A stretch of DNA of 64,000 bases. Origin: Collinsella aerofaciens (GTDB taxonomy: Bacteria > Actinomycetota > Coriobacteriia > Coriobacteriales > Coriobacteriaceae). The stretch is taken from the NCBI RefSeq assembly GCF_019131995.1, contig NZ_JAHONA010000002.1, positions 1-64,000 of the forward strand, in the 5' to 3' direction. Shown one piece after another: positions 26,235 to 37,463 of the stretch. A program made the translations under genes and the position numbers. The notes under the pieces are model-generated. The model worked only from the letters and a program-made list of their open reading frames with translations, was not told the origin of the DNA and did no database searches. The first letter of the stretch is position 1. Each line of letters begins with the position of its first letter.

Positions 26235-27587
26235 ATGTCTGACGACTTTTACACCATGGTCGATTCCGGAGACCCGGCACCCGACAACGAGCACATCACC
26301 GGCGTGCGCGAAGAGCGTGCGGAAGGCGAGCAGACGACCACGCAGGCGCCAAAAGCCATGTACGCCGCGCGCATCGCCGTCTATGACGACATGCTGTCGA
26401 CACCGCGGGTGATCGTCATTGATCCGCAAGATGTCCGCACGTATTTGGAAGAGACGACCAACACCGTCTACCAGTGCATGAAAGAACAAGGTGGCCACAT
26501 CTCGCTCATGGTCATCCGCGAGATTGTCGAAAACTTTATCCACGCACACTTTGCCGAGCCCATCATCTCAATTCTGGACGGCGGAGACACCATCCGCTTT
26601 GCTGACCAAGGACCCGGCATCGACGACAAGGAACGTGCTTTCGACTTTGGCGTTACCAGCGCAAACAGCAAGATGAAGCGCTATATCCGTGGAACCGGAG
26701 CAGGGTTTCCCATGGTGCAGGAGTATTTGGAAAACGCCGGCGGTGCCGTATCCATCGAGGACAACATGGGCAACGGCACCGTGGTTACGGTAAGCCTGAA
26801 CCCTAAACGCGTGCAGGAAATCGAGCGTGCCGGCGGACGCGGCGCTGCCGTGCGGCCCGAGACGGAACAGCCCACATATCCCCTGCCGGGAGCTTTTGCG
26901 CAGCAGCCCATGGCAACGCAGCAGGTGCAGCCCCCCGTGGCACAGATGCAGCAGCCCGGAATGCTTCCCACACAAGAACCCCAGGCGGCATCTATGTCGA
27001 TGCCGCCAAACATGCCAGAGGCCATGCCGCTGGCTGATCAGGATGCAGCAGCAATGCAGCAGGCGACGGGGGCGCCGGGTGGCCAGCAAATGGGCTATCA
27101 GCCGTACCAACAGGGATATCCATATCAGCAGATGCCGCCACTGGGGTATGGCCAGCAGTTCCCGCAGCAGTACCAGCAGGGATATCAGCAGCCGTACCAG
27201 CAGATGCCGCAGCAGCAGTACAACCCCTGGGCCCAGCAGACGCCTCCGCAGCCTTACCAACAGTGGCCTCAAAGTTTTCAACAGCAAATGCCGCCGACGC
27301 AGAGTTCTCAACAACCAGCAGCTCAAATGATGTATCCTAATGCAGTAAATCAGTATGCACAGCCACAACCGGACGTGTTCGTAAGCGATCGCGGCAACGC
27401 CGCGCTGGGCTATCTGGCGCAAAATCAAGCGTGCGGCGCAACCGATCTTGCGAGGGCGTTTGGAAACTCGGCCCCCACTTGGTCACGCACGCTCAATGAC
27501 TTGGCGCAGGCTGGCTTGGCCATCAAGCATGGCCAGAAATACCATCTGACCGAACTCGGCGCCGCTCGCGTGCGAGCTCAGAGCTAA
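26235..27587 (+). CDS. GHKL-type ATPase with Q/P-rich linker and C-terminal winged helix, upstream of dnaA
   Basis: 450 residues. A histidine-kinase-like ATPase fold is clear: N-box REIVENFIHAH (Asn100), G1 DQGPGID (124-130) and G2 RGTGAGF (152-158). No histidine phosphorylation domain or membrane helix is seen. Residues about 200-385 are a low-complexity linker rich in Q, P, M and Y with repeated YQQ/GYQ motifs. The last 64 residues (TDLARAFGNSAPTWSRTLNDLAQAG) look like a winged helix. The gene ends 15 bp before the dnaA start, so it is almost certainly co-transcribed with dnaA. The linker DNA itself carries two candidate DnaA boxes. I recognise no named protein; a role in regulating initiation is inferred from location. 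The ribosome site is weak. Confidence 0.85.
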   Translation: MSDDFYTMVDSGDPAPDNEHITGVREERAEGEQTTTQAPKAMYAARIAVYDDMLSTPRVIVIDPQDVRTYLEETTNTVYQCMKEQGGHISLMVIREIVENFIHAHFAEPIISILDGGDTIRFADQGPGIDDKERAFDFGVTSANSKMKRYIRGTGAGFPMVQEYLENAGGAVSIEDNMGNGTVVTVSLNPKRVQEIERAGGRGAAVRPETEQPTYPLPGAFAQQPMATQQVQPPVAQMQQPGMLPTQEPQAASMSMPPNMPEAMPLADQDAAAMQQATGAPGGQQMGYQPYQQGYPYQQMPPLGYGQQFPQQYQQGYQQPYQQMPQQQYNPWAQQTPPQPYQQWPQSFQQQMPPTQSSQQPAAQMMYPNAVNQYAQPQPDVFVSDRGNAALGYLAQNQACGATDLARAFGNSAPTWSRTLNDLAQAGLAIKHGQKYHLTELGAARVRAQS

Positions 27588-27602
27588 AGAACGGGAGAGA
27601 CA

Positions 27603-29333
27603 GTGGACGAGGAAGCAAGCATCATCCTGGGGGATGCCATCGCCTTTTGCCAGCGCGACGGCCAAGATGCACGCCTCATCAACATGCTGGGGCAATCGCG
27701 CGCCATAAGCCTGACCGAAGATACGCTCACGATCGAGGCGCCCTCGCGCTTTGCCATCGCGCAGCTCAAAAAGCATCAGCCGACTATTGAGGCCTATCTG
27801 GAAGAAATCGCCTTTGCACCGATTGCGCTCGACATCGTGGCACCGCAAGGCGCCGCGACGGAATCCGCTGCCGCGACGGCGCCCGCCACGGCTCCCGCTG
27901 CTTCCCCGGCGGTGCCGGCCTCCGCAGGCGACGCGCCGACAATCGAGCACCAGCACGGTGATGTTTCCCGTGAAACCATGGCACCATTGCCGACCGCGGC
28001 GGCGACGTCAACGAACGCACCCGTCACGCACATGCCCATCGCTCACGACGCAGCGGCGGGCGCTGATTCGGGCATTGCAATCAAGAACACGCTCTCGGCC
28101 GATGATTTTCGTCGCATGATGAACCAGATGAAGGGCGGAGCGCCGACTAAACCCACGCAAGCTGCGACCCCCGCTTCACCCATGTCAGCACCGACCGTGC
28201 CGGCCGAGCAGAATACGGACGGAGCCCCGCTCGCCGCGAACTCAAAATTTACCTTTGAGAACTTTGTCTACGGCCCAGAGAACAGCCATGCCTATCGCTC
28301 GGCACTCAAGTTTGCCGCCCTCGCGGACGAGCGCGGCACATGCACATCACTGTTCATCTACGGCAAATCGGGCCTGGGCAAGACGCACCTGCTGCTTGCC
28401 ATCAAAAACGAGCTCGCCGAGAAGTCGCCCGAGATCAAGGTCAAGTATGCCAACTCCCAGGCATATCTGGACGACCTGATGACCGAGTTCGACCGCCAAA
28501 AGAAGAGCAACGCCCCTATCATGCAGGCATACCACGGCGTGGACGTGCTCATCATCGATGACATCCAAAACATCATCGGCAAGCGCGCGAGCGTGGACTA
28601 CTTTTTCCAGCTCATGGACGAGTTCATCCGCAACAACAAGAAGGTCGTCATCGCGGCAGACCGCGCCCCCAAGGACCTGAGCATGGACGAGCGTCTGACC
28701 AGCCGCTTCAACGCCGGCATGCTCTGCCTGGTCGCAGAGCCCAGCTACGAGATGAAATACAAGATCTTGCAGCGCTATTACGAGAACACCATCGTCGCCG
28801 CTCCCGAGGCAGGCGACGACTCGCTGCTGGCGGCCTATGGGGGCGACGGCGGGCACCTGACCGACGAGCACTTTAAACACATGGCCGAGGTCTCGGGCAC
28901 CAACATCCGCGAGCTCGAGAGCTTTTGCGAGCGTTGCGCCGGCGAGGCGGGCGACCGCGAGCGCGAGGGCGAGGGCGGGGAGCTCACCTTTGACGATATC
29001 GACGCCATCGCCAGCCAGTACTTCGACACATCGGCCAAAAAGATCAACGTCCAGACGGTTCAGTCCGTCATCGAAGAGCAGTACGGCGTGACGCACGAGG
29101 AGCTCATCGGCCCGCGTCGCAACGCCAATATCGCCAAAGCACGCCATATTGCCATCTATCTGGCCATCGAGATGTGCGAGATGACGACCACGGCGGTGGG
29201 CGCCGAATTTGGCAACCGCAACCACTCGACCGTCAGCACGAGTTACAAAAAGGTCCAGAAGATGATCCAGGAAGACCGCACCGTCACCGAAGACCTCAAG
29301 TCGCTGCGCGATAAAATTACACTGCGCTCGTAG
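27603..29333 (+). CDS. dnaA: Chromosomal replication initiator DnaA
   Basis: 576 residues from GTG with GGGAG five bases upstream, longer than the usual 450 because of an Ala/Pro-rich domain II (about 80-215). The AAA+ core has Walker A GKSGLGKT near 254-261 and Walker B VLIIDDIQN. The C-terminal domain IV binds origin boxes; its reading loop is FGNRNHSTVSTSYKKV near residue 534, where most DnaA proteins have FGxRDHTTV. The Asp to Asn and Gly to Asn changes fall where E. coli DnaA contacts bases. A parS-like sequence lies within the domain II coding region. The downstream gap to dnaN is the probable oriC. Confidence 0.97.
   Translation: MDEEASIILGDAIAFCQRDGQDARLINMLGQSRAISLTEDTLTIEAPSRFAIAQLKKHQPTIEAYLEEIAFAPIALDIVAPQGAATESAAATAPATAPAASPAVPASAGDAPTIEHQHGDVSRETMAPLPTAAATSTNAPVTHMPIAHDAAAGADSGIAIKNTLSADDFRRMMNQMKGGAPTKPTQAATPASPMSAPTVPAEQNTDGAPLAANSKFTFENFVYGPENSHAYRSALKFAALADERGTCTSLFIYGKSGLGKTHLLLAIKNELAEKSPEIKVKYANSQAYLDDLMTEFDRQKKSNAPIMQAYHGVDVLIIDDIQNIIGKRASVDYFFQLMDEFIRNNKKVVIAADRAPKDLSMDERLTSRFNAGMLCLVAEPSYEMKYKILQRYYENTIVAAPEAGDDSLLAAYGGDGGHLTDEHFKHMAEVSGTNIRELESFCERCAGEAGDREREGEGGELTFDDIDAIASQYFDTSAKKINVQTVQSVIEEQYGVTHEELIGPRRNANIAKARHIAIYLAIEMCEMTTTAVGAEFGNRNHSTVSTSYKKVQKMIQEDRTVTEDLKSLRDKITLRS
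27962..27977. promoter_or_regulatory. parS-like site inside dnaA (14/16)
   Basis: TGTTTCCCGTGAAACC differs at two positions from the parS consensus. It falls in the part of dnaA encoding the poorly conserved linker, so it may be free to serve as a site. Confidence 0.4.
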
Positions 29334-29571
29334 GGAAATAGAGACACCTGTTGAAAACTTGTCGAAACCACGGGCATAAGGTGTCTAAAACCCAACCCGC
29401 GGTGATGAAAAGTTTTGCGCAGGTTTTGAACGTGGAAAACCACCCCTGTTGCACACAGGTTGCTGTCGATTCTCTTTCTGGGTCTGACCTGCGTCTTTGG
29501 GAGTAATCAACAGTTTCGTCAGTGCTATTACTATTATTAAGATATTTATATCTATAGAAAGGTATTAAAAG
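29334..29571. other. Probable replication origin (oriC) between dnaA and dnaN
   Basis: The 238-bp gap has candidate DnaA boxes: GTTTTCAACA on the minus strand (29349-29358) and GTAATCAACA (29503-29512), with looser ones such as GGTTTTCCACG between. Twelve bases after the last box, the minus strand read 3' to 5' is GAT-AAT-GAT-AAT-AAT (29525-29539), matching the DnaA-trio element. An AT-rich tract (29540-29570) follows and would unwind. An 8-bp inverted repeat (29342-29349 and 29379-29386) may also end dnaA transcription. Order and direction fit a bacterial unwinding element. Confidence 0.8.
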
Positions 29572-30675
29572 ATGAAGTTCACCGTCAGCCAGAGCTCGCT
29601 TACACAAGCCATCGGCGTCGTTATGAAGGGTGTCGCTTCGGCATCCACCCTTCCCATCCTGTCGGGCGTGCTCGTCAAAGCCCAAGACGGCATCTTGGAA
29701 TTCCAGACCTCTAACTACACCATCTCGATCCGTCATCGCATCGCGGCGCATGTCGAAGAAGAGGGCGAGATGGTTATCCCCTGTAAGATGCTCTCCAATA
29801 TCACCAAGACCCTCCCCGATGCCCCGGTCACCTTTGAGCTGTCCGAGCGCCAGGTGCTGATTGGTTGCGAGAAGAGCTCTTTTAGGCTGAACACGCTCGA
29901 TGCCAATGACTTCCCCGAGTTTCCGGCCTATGCCATCGAGAGCGCCGTGGAACTGCCGACCGATATCTTGTCCGAGATGGTCGGCCGCGTGTGGCGCGTC
30001 ACCTCGACCGATAAGGCCCGCCCTATCCTGGGAGGCGTGCACATGAAGGTCGAGAACAACACCGTGCGCCTGGTGGCGACCGATTCCTTCCGTTTGGCCG
30101 TGTGCGATACGCAGGTAGAGACCTCGACCCTCGAAGGCTCCTTTGAGCTCAACGTTCCGGCTGACGCCTTTAACGACGCACTGAACATCATGGCCAGCCA
30201 GGCGACCATCATGATCGGGGCTACCGACACCCAGGTCGTCTTCGAGGCCGGCAACACCACCTACGTGTCGCGCCGCATCGAGGGCGTGTACCCCAACTAC
30301 AAGCAGCTCATCCCCGATTCGTGCGTGACGAGCGTCAAGATCGACGTCGCCGCCTTTAACGCCGCCCTCAAGCGCGTGGCCGTTATCGCGAGCGCCAACC
30401 CCGCCGTCAAGTTCGAGATCGATGTCGAGAACGGGCAGATGGGCCTGTCCTCCATCTCCAATGACCAGGACCTTGCGCAGGAGACGATCGATGTCGAGGC
30501 CGAGGGCGAGTCGGGCACCATCGCCTTCAACTACCACTACATCTTCGGCTGCCTCAATGCCCTGTCCAAGGAGAAGGAGATCACGCTGGAGCTCAAGAGC
30601 TACTCGCAGGCGGGCATCTTTAAGTCCTACGACAAGATCAACTACCTGTACCTGGTCATGCCGGTTCGCATCTAG
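29572..30675 (+). CDS. dnaN: DNA polymerase III beta sliding clamp
   Basis: 367 residues, the usual length, forming three repeated clamp domains. MKFTVSQSSLTQAIGVVMKG, the central RPILGGVHMKVE and the C-terminal YLVMPVRI are typical, the last lying next to the peptide-binding pocket for polymerase partners. It lies right after the origin and 9 bp before recF. AGAAAGG lies upstream of the ATG within the AT-rich tract. Confidence 0.97.
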   Translation: MKFTVSQSSLTQAIGVVMKGVASASTLPILSGVLVKAQDGILEFQTSNYTISIRHRIAAHVEEEGEMVIPCKMLSNITKTLPDAPVTFELSERQVLIGCEKSSFRLNTLDANDFPEFPAYAIESAVELPTDILSEMVGRVWRVTSTDKARPILGGVHMKVENNTVRLVATDSFRLAVCDTQVETSTLEGSFELNVPADAFNDALNIMASQATIMIGATDTQVVFEAGNTTYVSRRIEGVYPNYKQLIPDSCVTSVKIDVAAFNAALKRVAVIASANPAVKFEIDVENGQMGLSSISNDQDLAQETIDVEAEGESGTIAFNYHYIFGCLNALSKEKEITLELKSYSQAGIFKSYDKINYLYLVMPVRI

Positions 30676-30684
30676 CGCTGCGCC

Positions 30685-31791
30685 ATGACCATGTTTGCCC
30701 GCAGCCTTTCCGTCGCGCGCTACCGCAGTTTCGATAGTTACCGTCTTGACCTGGACGAGGGCGTGACGGTGCTCGCGGGGCCCAACGCGGCGGGAAAGAC
30801 CAACCTTATAGAGGCGCTGCAGCTTTTGACGAGCGGCGCCTCGTTTAGGCATCCCACCGCTACCGAGCTCGTGCACGACGGCGTGGGCTCGTGCAGGCTC
30901 GAGTTGAGGCTCGAGGGCGATGGCCGCGTGCTCGATATGGGGCTGGGCGTTGAGGACGGCAAGCGCTCGTTTAGCCGCAACGGCAAGAGATGCTCGGCCG
31001 CCGGCGTACGTGGGGTTTTGCCGAGCGTGCTGTTTTGCCCCGATCATCTGGATATGGTCAAACGCGGCGCCAGCGTGCGCCGCGCCGCCCTCGACGACTT
31101 TGGCGTGCAACTGAGCGCCCGTTACGCCGACCTGGCGAGCACCTACGGGCGTTGCGTGACGCAGCGCAATGCCCTGCTCAAGGAGACCTGGTGCTGCCGT
31201 GAGATGCTCGGTGCGTGGAATGACTCCATCGCCCGCGCTGGGTCAGCCCTGCTCGTGCATCGTTTGGCCCTGCTCGACCGACTGGCGGGCCATGTGCGCG
31301 CCGCGTACGGGCAGGTGGCGTCCGGTGAGGACGCAGGCGTGTCCTATGTGTCCACGCTGGGGGATTTACCTCAAACCGAAGGTCGCGAGGAACTTAAGGA
31401 CTGGGCGTACGAGCATATGCTCGCGGCCCTCGATGAGCGTGCCGATGAGGAGATGCGCCGCGGCGTGACGCTCGTGGGTCCGCATCGCGACGAGATTGAG
31501 TTTTCCGTCGCGGGCCGATCGGCCCGTTCATTTGCCAGCCAGGGCCAGCAGCGAACGCTGGTGCTTGCCTGGAAGGTGGCAGAAGTGGCCGTGGCGCGCG
31601 ATATCCTGGGCACCGCGCCGCTGCTGCTTTTGGACGACGTGATGAGCGAGCTCGATGCCGGGCGCCGAGGCGCTTTTCTGCAGCTGATCGGTGATGATAT
31701 CCAGACTGTCATAACCACCACCAATCTGGGGTATTTTACCGATGACCTGCTTGATCGAGCCAAGGTGGTGAGCATGGGTGAGACGTGTTAA
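30685..31791 (+). CDS. recF: DNA replication and repair protein RecF
   Basis: 368 residues. It is an SMC/ABC-type ATPase that helps load RecA at gaps. Walker A is GPNAAGKTN, the signature SQGQQRT follows and Walker B is LLLLDDVMSELD. The leading RSLSVARYRSFDSY is typical. It overlaps the next gene (dciA-type) by 14 bp, giving a dnaN-recF-dciA unit closed by the terminator at 32369. Confidence 0.95.
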   Translation: MTMFARSLSVARYRSFDSYRLDLDEGVTVLAGPNAAGKTNLIEALQLLTSGASFRHPTATELVHDGVGSCRLELRLEGDGRVLDMGLGVEDGKRSFSRNGKRCSAAGVRGVLPSVLFCPDHLDMVKRGASVRRAALDDFGVQLSARYADLASTYGRCVTQRNALLKETWCCREMLGAWNDSIARAGSALLVHRLALLDRLAGHVRAAYGQVASGEDAGVSYVSTLGDLPQTEGREELKDWAYEHMLAALDERADEEMRRGVTLVGPHRDEIEFSVAGRSARSFASQGQQRTLVLAWKVAEVAVARDILGTAPLLLLDDVMSELDAGRRGAFLQLIGDDIQTVITTTNLGYFTDDLLDRAKVVSMGETC

Positions 31792-32341
31792 TTACGAGCG
31801 CGAGAACGGAACGGTTGCCTTTGGCGGCTTTTTGGATGCCGAGCGTCAGCGCATCCTGGCCGCCGCGACACCCGAGCGCCGCGCGCAAATGGAGGCTGCC
31901 GAGGAGTCGCGCGCGGTCTATCGTGCCTGGAATGCGGTGTGCTCGGGCACGCGCGAGGGACGCCATGTGACGGGCCTGCGCTACCTGCCCGAGTCCAATG
32001 AGCTGCTGGTGTATCTCGATTCGCCCTCGTGGACGCAGGAGATGACGCTGCTGCGCGAGATCATCCGGGCACGCATGGAGCGGGCCGGCGCGCATGTGGA
32101 CGGCCTGGTGTTCAAAACGACTGCGCCCGGTCACACGCCGCCGGCTGCCAAGGGGCGCCTGCGCCCAGCCGTGACCGAGCGCCCGCCGGCTCCGCACGCC
32201 GATCTCAGTGAAGACGAACGCGGCGAGATCGAGCGCCAAGTGGCACCCATCGAAGATCAAAAACTGCGCGAGGCCCTCGAGAATGCCATGAGAGCCAGTG
32301 CCGAGTGGGCCAAGGGCGTGCAAAGCAAAAAAGAGCCTTAA
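31778..32341 (+). CDS. DciA-like protein (DUF721)
   Basis: 187 residues from a GTG inside the end of recF. The central part (about 45-110, AWNAVCSGT, LLVYLDSPSWTQEMTLLREIIRARM) matches DUF721, with the conserved Trp near the middle. DUF721 proteins related to DciA recruit or load the replicative helicase in bacteria lacking DnaC/DnaI-type loaders. dnaB is in this window at 47.6 kb, and no DnaC or DnaI gene is seen. N- and C-terminal extensions are charged and look flexible. The exact start could be a few codons different. Confidence 0.8.
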   Translation: MRRVNYERENGTVAFGGFLDAERQRILAAATPERRAQMEAAEESRAVYRAWNAVCSGTREGRHVTGLRYLPESNELLVYLDSPSWTQEMTLLREIIRARMERAGAHVDGLVFKTTAPGHTPPAAKGRLRPAVTERPPAPHADLSEDERGEIERQVAPIEDQKLREALENAMRASAEWAKGVQSKKEP

Positions 32342-32368
32342 ATCGCATCTGGTGGCCTTGTAGAGCCA

Positions 32369-32397
32369 AATACCCTCGCTCCCGAGGGTATTTTTTT
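32369..32397 (+). terminator. Terminator between dciA and gyrB
   Basis: AATACCCTCG and its complement with a CTCC loop are followed by seven T. It closes the dnaN-recF-dciA transcript, so gyrB needs its own promoter in 32398-32446. Confidence 0.92.
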
Positions 32398-32404
32398 ACG
32401 ATAA

Positions 32405-34477
<2,073 letters not shown>

Positions 34478-34632
34478 TCCCTGCGGCTTTCCCAGCCACC
34501 GCACCTTCGCCCTCAATCGTCGGTCGCGTACCCAAGTACGCTTCCCTCCTCTTTCGGGCGAATCTGCGGCACCTGGAAAAGCCGTCTCCGTGGTAGGGAA
34601 CTAATGGACCACGCAAACCATGAGGAGGTAAC

Positions 34633-37374
34633 GTGGCAGACGATATCAACAACAACGAGGGTATGGATGAGGCCGGCGACGCCGGTATGCCCGATGATCT
34701 GAAGCGCCTGCTCGCCCGCGCTGAGCAGGGCGAGGACGGCGATTCGGATTCCTATAACCCCGACGCCGAGGATGAAGATGATGAGGACGACGACGCCGAG
34801 CTCGAGGAGAGCTTCGGCGCGGTCGATCGTGGCGCTTCGGCCGGCGAGGACATCAACGGCGGTCAGCTCCAGATTTCGGAGTTCGGCCGCGAGATGAAGC
34901 AGTCGTTCATCGAGTACTCGATGTCGGTCATCACGGCGCGCGCCCTGCCGGACGTGCGCGACGGCCTAAAGCCGGTGCACCGCCGCATCCTGTACGCCAT
35001 GAACGAGAGCGGCATCTACCCCAACCGCCCGCATAAGAAGTCGGCCTGGACGGTCGGCGAGGTTATCGGCAAGTACCATCCGCACGGTGACTTCGCGGTC
35101 TACGAGGCCATGGTTCGTCTGGCGCAGTGGTTCTCCATGCGCACGCCGCTCATCGACGGCCACGGTAACTTCGGTAACATCGATGGCGACGGCGCGGCGG
35201 CCATGCGTTATACCGAGAGCCGCCTGGCAAAGCCCGCCATGGAGCTGCTGCGCGACCTGCAAAAGGACACCGTCGACTGGCAGCCCAACTACGACGAGTC
35301 GCTCGCCGAGCCCGTGGCATTGCCCGCACGCTTCCCCAACCTGCTGGTCAACGGTAGCCAGGGTATCGCCGTCGGCATGGCCACCAATATCGCCCCGCAC
35401 AACCTCACCGAGGCGATCGAGGCCACTTGCTACCTGATCGACAATCCCGACGCCACCGTCGACGAGCTTATGCAGATCATGCCCGGTCCGGACTTCCCCA
35501 CCGGTGCCATCATCATGGGCAGCGCCGGCATTAGGCAGAGCTACGAGACCGGTCGCGGCTCCATTACCGTGCGCGCCAAGGCCCACGTGGAATCCACCAA
35601 GACCGGCCGCAGCCGCCTGGTCTTTACCGAGATCCCTTACATGGTCAACAAGGGCACCCTGCAGGAGAAGATCGCCCAGCTCGTAAACGACAAGCGCATC
35701 GAGGGTATCTCGGACATGCGCGACGAGTCCAACCAGAAGGGCATCCGTCTGGTCATCGAGCTCAAGAAGGGTGTCATTCCGCAGGTCGTGCTCAACAACT
35801 TGTATAAGTACACCTCGCTGCAGACGACCTTTGGCGCCAACAACCTGGCGCTTGTCAACGGCGTCCCCAAATGTCTGAGCCTGCGCGAGATGCTGCAGCA
35901 CTACATCGACCACCAGGTCGACGTCGTCACCCGCCGCACCCGCTTTGACCTCAAAAAGGCCCAGGCGCGCGCCCATATCCTCGAGGGCTACTTGATGGCT
36001 CTCGACCATATCGACGAGGTCATCAGCATTATCCGCTCCTCGCAGACCGACTCCGAGGCAAGCAGCCGCCTGATCGAGCGCTTTGGCTTTACGCCCGAGC
36101 AGACCACGGCCATCCTCGAGATGAAGCTGCGTCGCCTGACCGGCCTGGAGCGCGACAAGATCCAAGAAGAGCTGGACGGTCTGCGCCGCGCCATCGCCTA
36201 CTACGAGGACCTGCTGGCGCACGAGGAGAAGATCCTGGGCGTCATCAAGGAGGAGATGCGCGAGATCTCGAAGAAGTTCGGCGACAAACGCCGCACTGAG
36301 ATCAGCCATGTCGAGAAGGACTTGGATGTCGAGGACCTCATCGCCGACGAGGACATGGTCGTGACCATTACCCACACCGGCTACGTGAAGCGCATCCCGG
36401 TGGCCGCCTACCGCGCCCAGAAGCGCGGCGGCAAGGGCGTGTCGGGCGTCAACCTTAAAGAGGACGACGTCATCGACGAGATGTTTATCGCGTCCACGCA
36501 CGAGTACGTGCTGTTCTTCTCGAGCAAGGGCAAGGTCTACCGCCTGAAGGTGCACGAGCTGCCGGTCGGTACGCGCCAGGCGCGCGGCACGGCGATCGTC
36601 AACCTGCTGCCCTTTGAGGAAGGCGAGAAGATCGCGAGCGTCATCAGCTGCCGCGAGTTCCCCGCCGACGAGTACCTGATGTTTGCCACCAAGAGCGGCA
36701 TGGTCAAGAAGACCGTGATGAGCGCTTACGACCGCAGCCGCCGTGATGGCCTGATCGCCATCAACCTGAGAGACGACGACGCGCTGCTCGCCGTGCGCCG
36801 TGTGCGCGAGGGCGACAAGATCATCCTGGCCACCACTGCGGGCAAGGCGATCGTGTTCCCCGAGGACCAGGTTCGCGCCACGGGACGCGACACCAGTGGC
36901 GTTCGTGGCATCGGCATGAAAGACGGCGTGAGCGTTTTGGGTATGGAGGTTACCAACGGCAACGGTGACCTGTTCGTCATCACCGAGCGCGGCTACGGCA
37001 AGCGCACGCCGGTTGCGGATTACCCGGAGCAGAATCGCGGCGGTCAGGGCGTCTACACCATCCAGATGACCGAGCGTAAGGGCAACCTCGCGGCCATGAA
37101 GACGGTGGGTCCGCAGCACGAGCTGTTCATCGTGACGGAAGGCGCGACGGTCATTCGCGTCAAGACCGACGAGATCAGCCAGACCGGCCGCGCCACCCAG
37201 GGCGTCAAGATGATGACCGTCGACGACAACGACCGCGTATGCGCTGTCGCCCGCATGACGGCAGCCAAGGAAAAGCCCGAAGGCGAAGGTGCAGAAGACG
37301 GCTCTGCCCCCGAAGAAGCCCCTGTTGATCTAGGCGACGACAACGAAATGCCAGAAGATCTCCTAGACGAGTAA
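34633..37374 (+). CDS. gyrA: DNA gyrase subunit A
   Basis: 913 residues from GTG with AGGAGG upstream. A long acidic N-terminal extension of about 75 residues precedes the usual start region [17 protein letters not shown]. The catalytic tyrosine lies in MRYTESRL. The quinolone region reads [17 protein letters not shown]: Phe154 occupies the Ser83 position of E. coli and Glu the Asp87 position. The six-bladed C-terminal domain has the GyrA-box-like KRGGKGVSG, and the protein ends in an acidic tail. A strong terminator follows. Confidence 0.96.
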   Translation: MADDINNNEGMDEAGDAGMPDDLKRLLARAEQGEDGDSDSYNPDAEDEDDEDDDAELEESFGAVDRGASAGEDINGGQLQISEFGREMKQSFIEYSMSVITARALPDVRDGLKPVHRRILYAMNESGIYPNRPHKKSAWTVGEVIGKYHPHGDFAVYEAMVRLAQWFSMRTPLIDGHGNFGNIDGDGAAAMRYTESRLAKPAMELLRDLQKDTVDWQPNYDESLAEPVALPARFPNLLVNGSQGIAVGMATNIAPHNLTEAIEATCYLIDNPDATVDELMQIMPGPDFPTGAIIMGSAGIRQSYETGRGSITVRAKAHVESTKTGRSRLVFTEIPYMVNKGTLQEKIAQLVNDKRIEGISDMRDESNQKGIRLVIELKKGVIPQVVLNNLYKYTSLQTTFGANNLALVNGVPKCLSLREMLQHYIDHQVDVVTRRTRFDLKKAQARAHILEGYLMALDHIDEVISIIRSSQTDSEASSRLIERFGFTPEQTTAILEMKLRRLTGLERDKIQEELDGLRRAIAYYEDLLAHEEKILGVIKEEMREISKKFGDKRRTEISHVEKDLDVEDLIADEDMVVTITHTGYVKRIPVAAYRAQKRGGKGVSGVNLKEDDVIDEMFIASTHEYVLFFSSKGKVYRLKVHELPVGTRQARGTAIVNLLPFEEGEKIASVISCREFPADEYLMFATKSGMVKKTVMSAYDRSRRDGLIAINLRDDDALLAVRRVREGDKIILATTAGKAIVFPEDQVRATGRDTSGVRGIGMKDGVSVLGMEVTNGNGDLFVITERGYGKRTPVADYPEQNRGGQGVYTIQMTERKGNLAAMKTVGPQHELFIVTEGATVIRVKTDEISQTGRATQGVKMMTVDDNDRVCAVARMTAAKEKPEGEGAEDGSAPEEAPVDLGDDNEMPEDLLDE

Positions 37375-37412
37375 GAGGCCCTAGCTGGTAGAAAATCAGA
37401 CCCCATATATCG

Positions 37413-37444
37413 GCGGTCGGCGCACTGCGCGCCGACCGCTTTTT
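37413..37444 (+). terminator. Terminator of gyrA
   Basis: GCGGTCGGCGC (37413-37423) pairs with its complement at 37429-37439, followed by TTTTT. Confidence 0.92.
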
Positions 37445-37463
37445 CGAAAACCTTGGGACTCGC

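Noticed and set aside
29317..31110. Long minus-strand frame of 597 codons opposite dnaN and recF
   Set aside because: Shadow caused by GC-rich codon use; DnaN and RecF motifs are on the plus strand.
34966..37119. Minus-strand frame of 717 codons opposite gyrA
   Set aside because: Shadow of gyrA; the composition is that of a reversed coding strand and no motifs appear.
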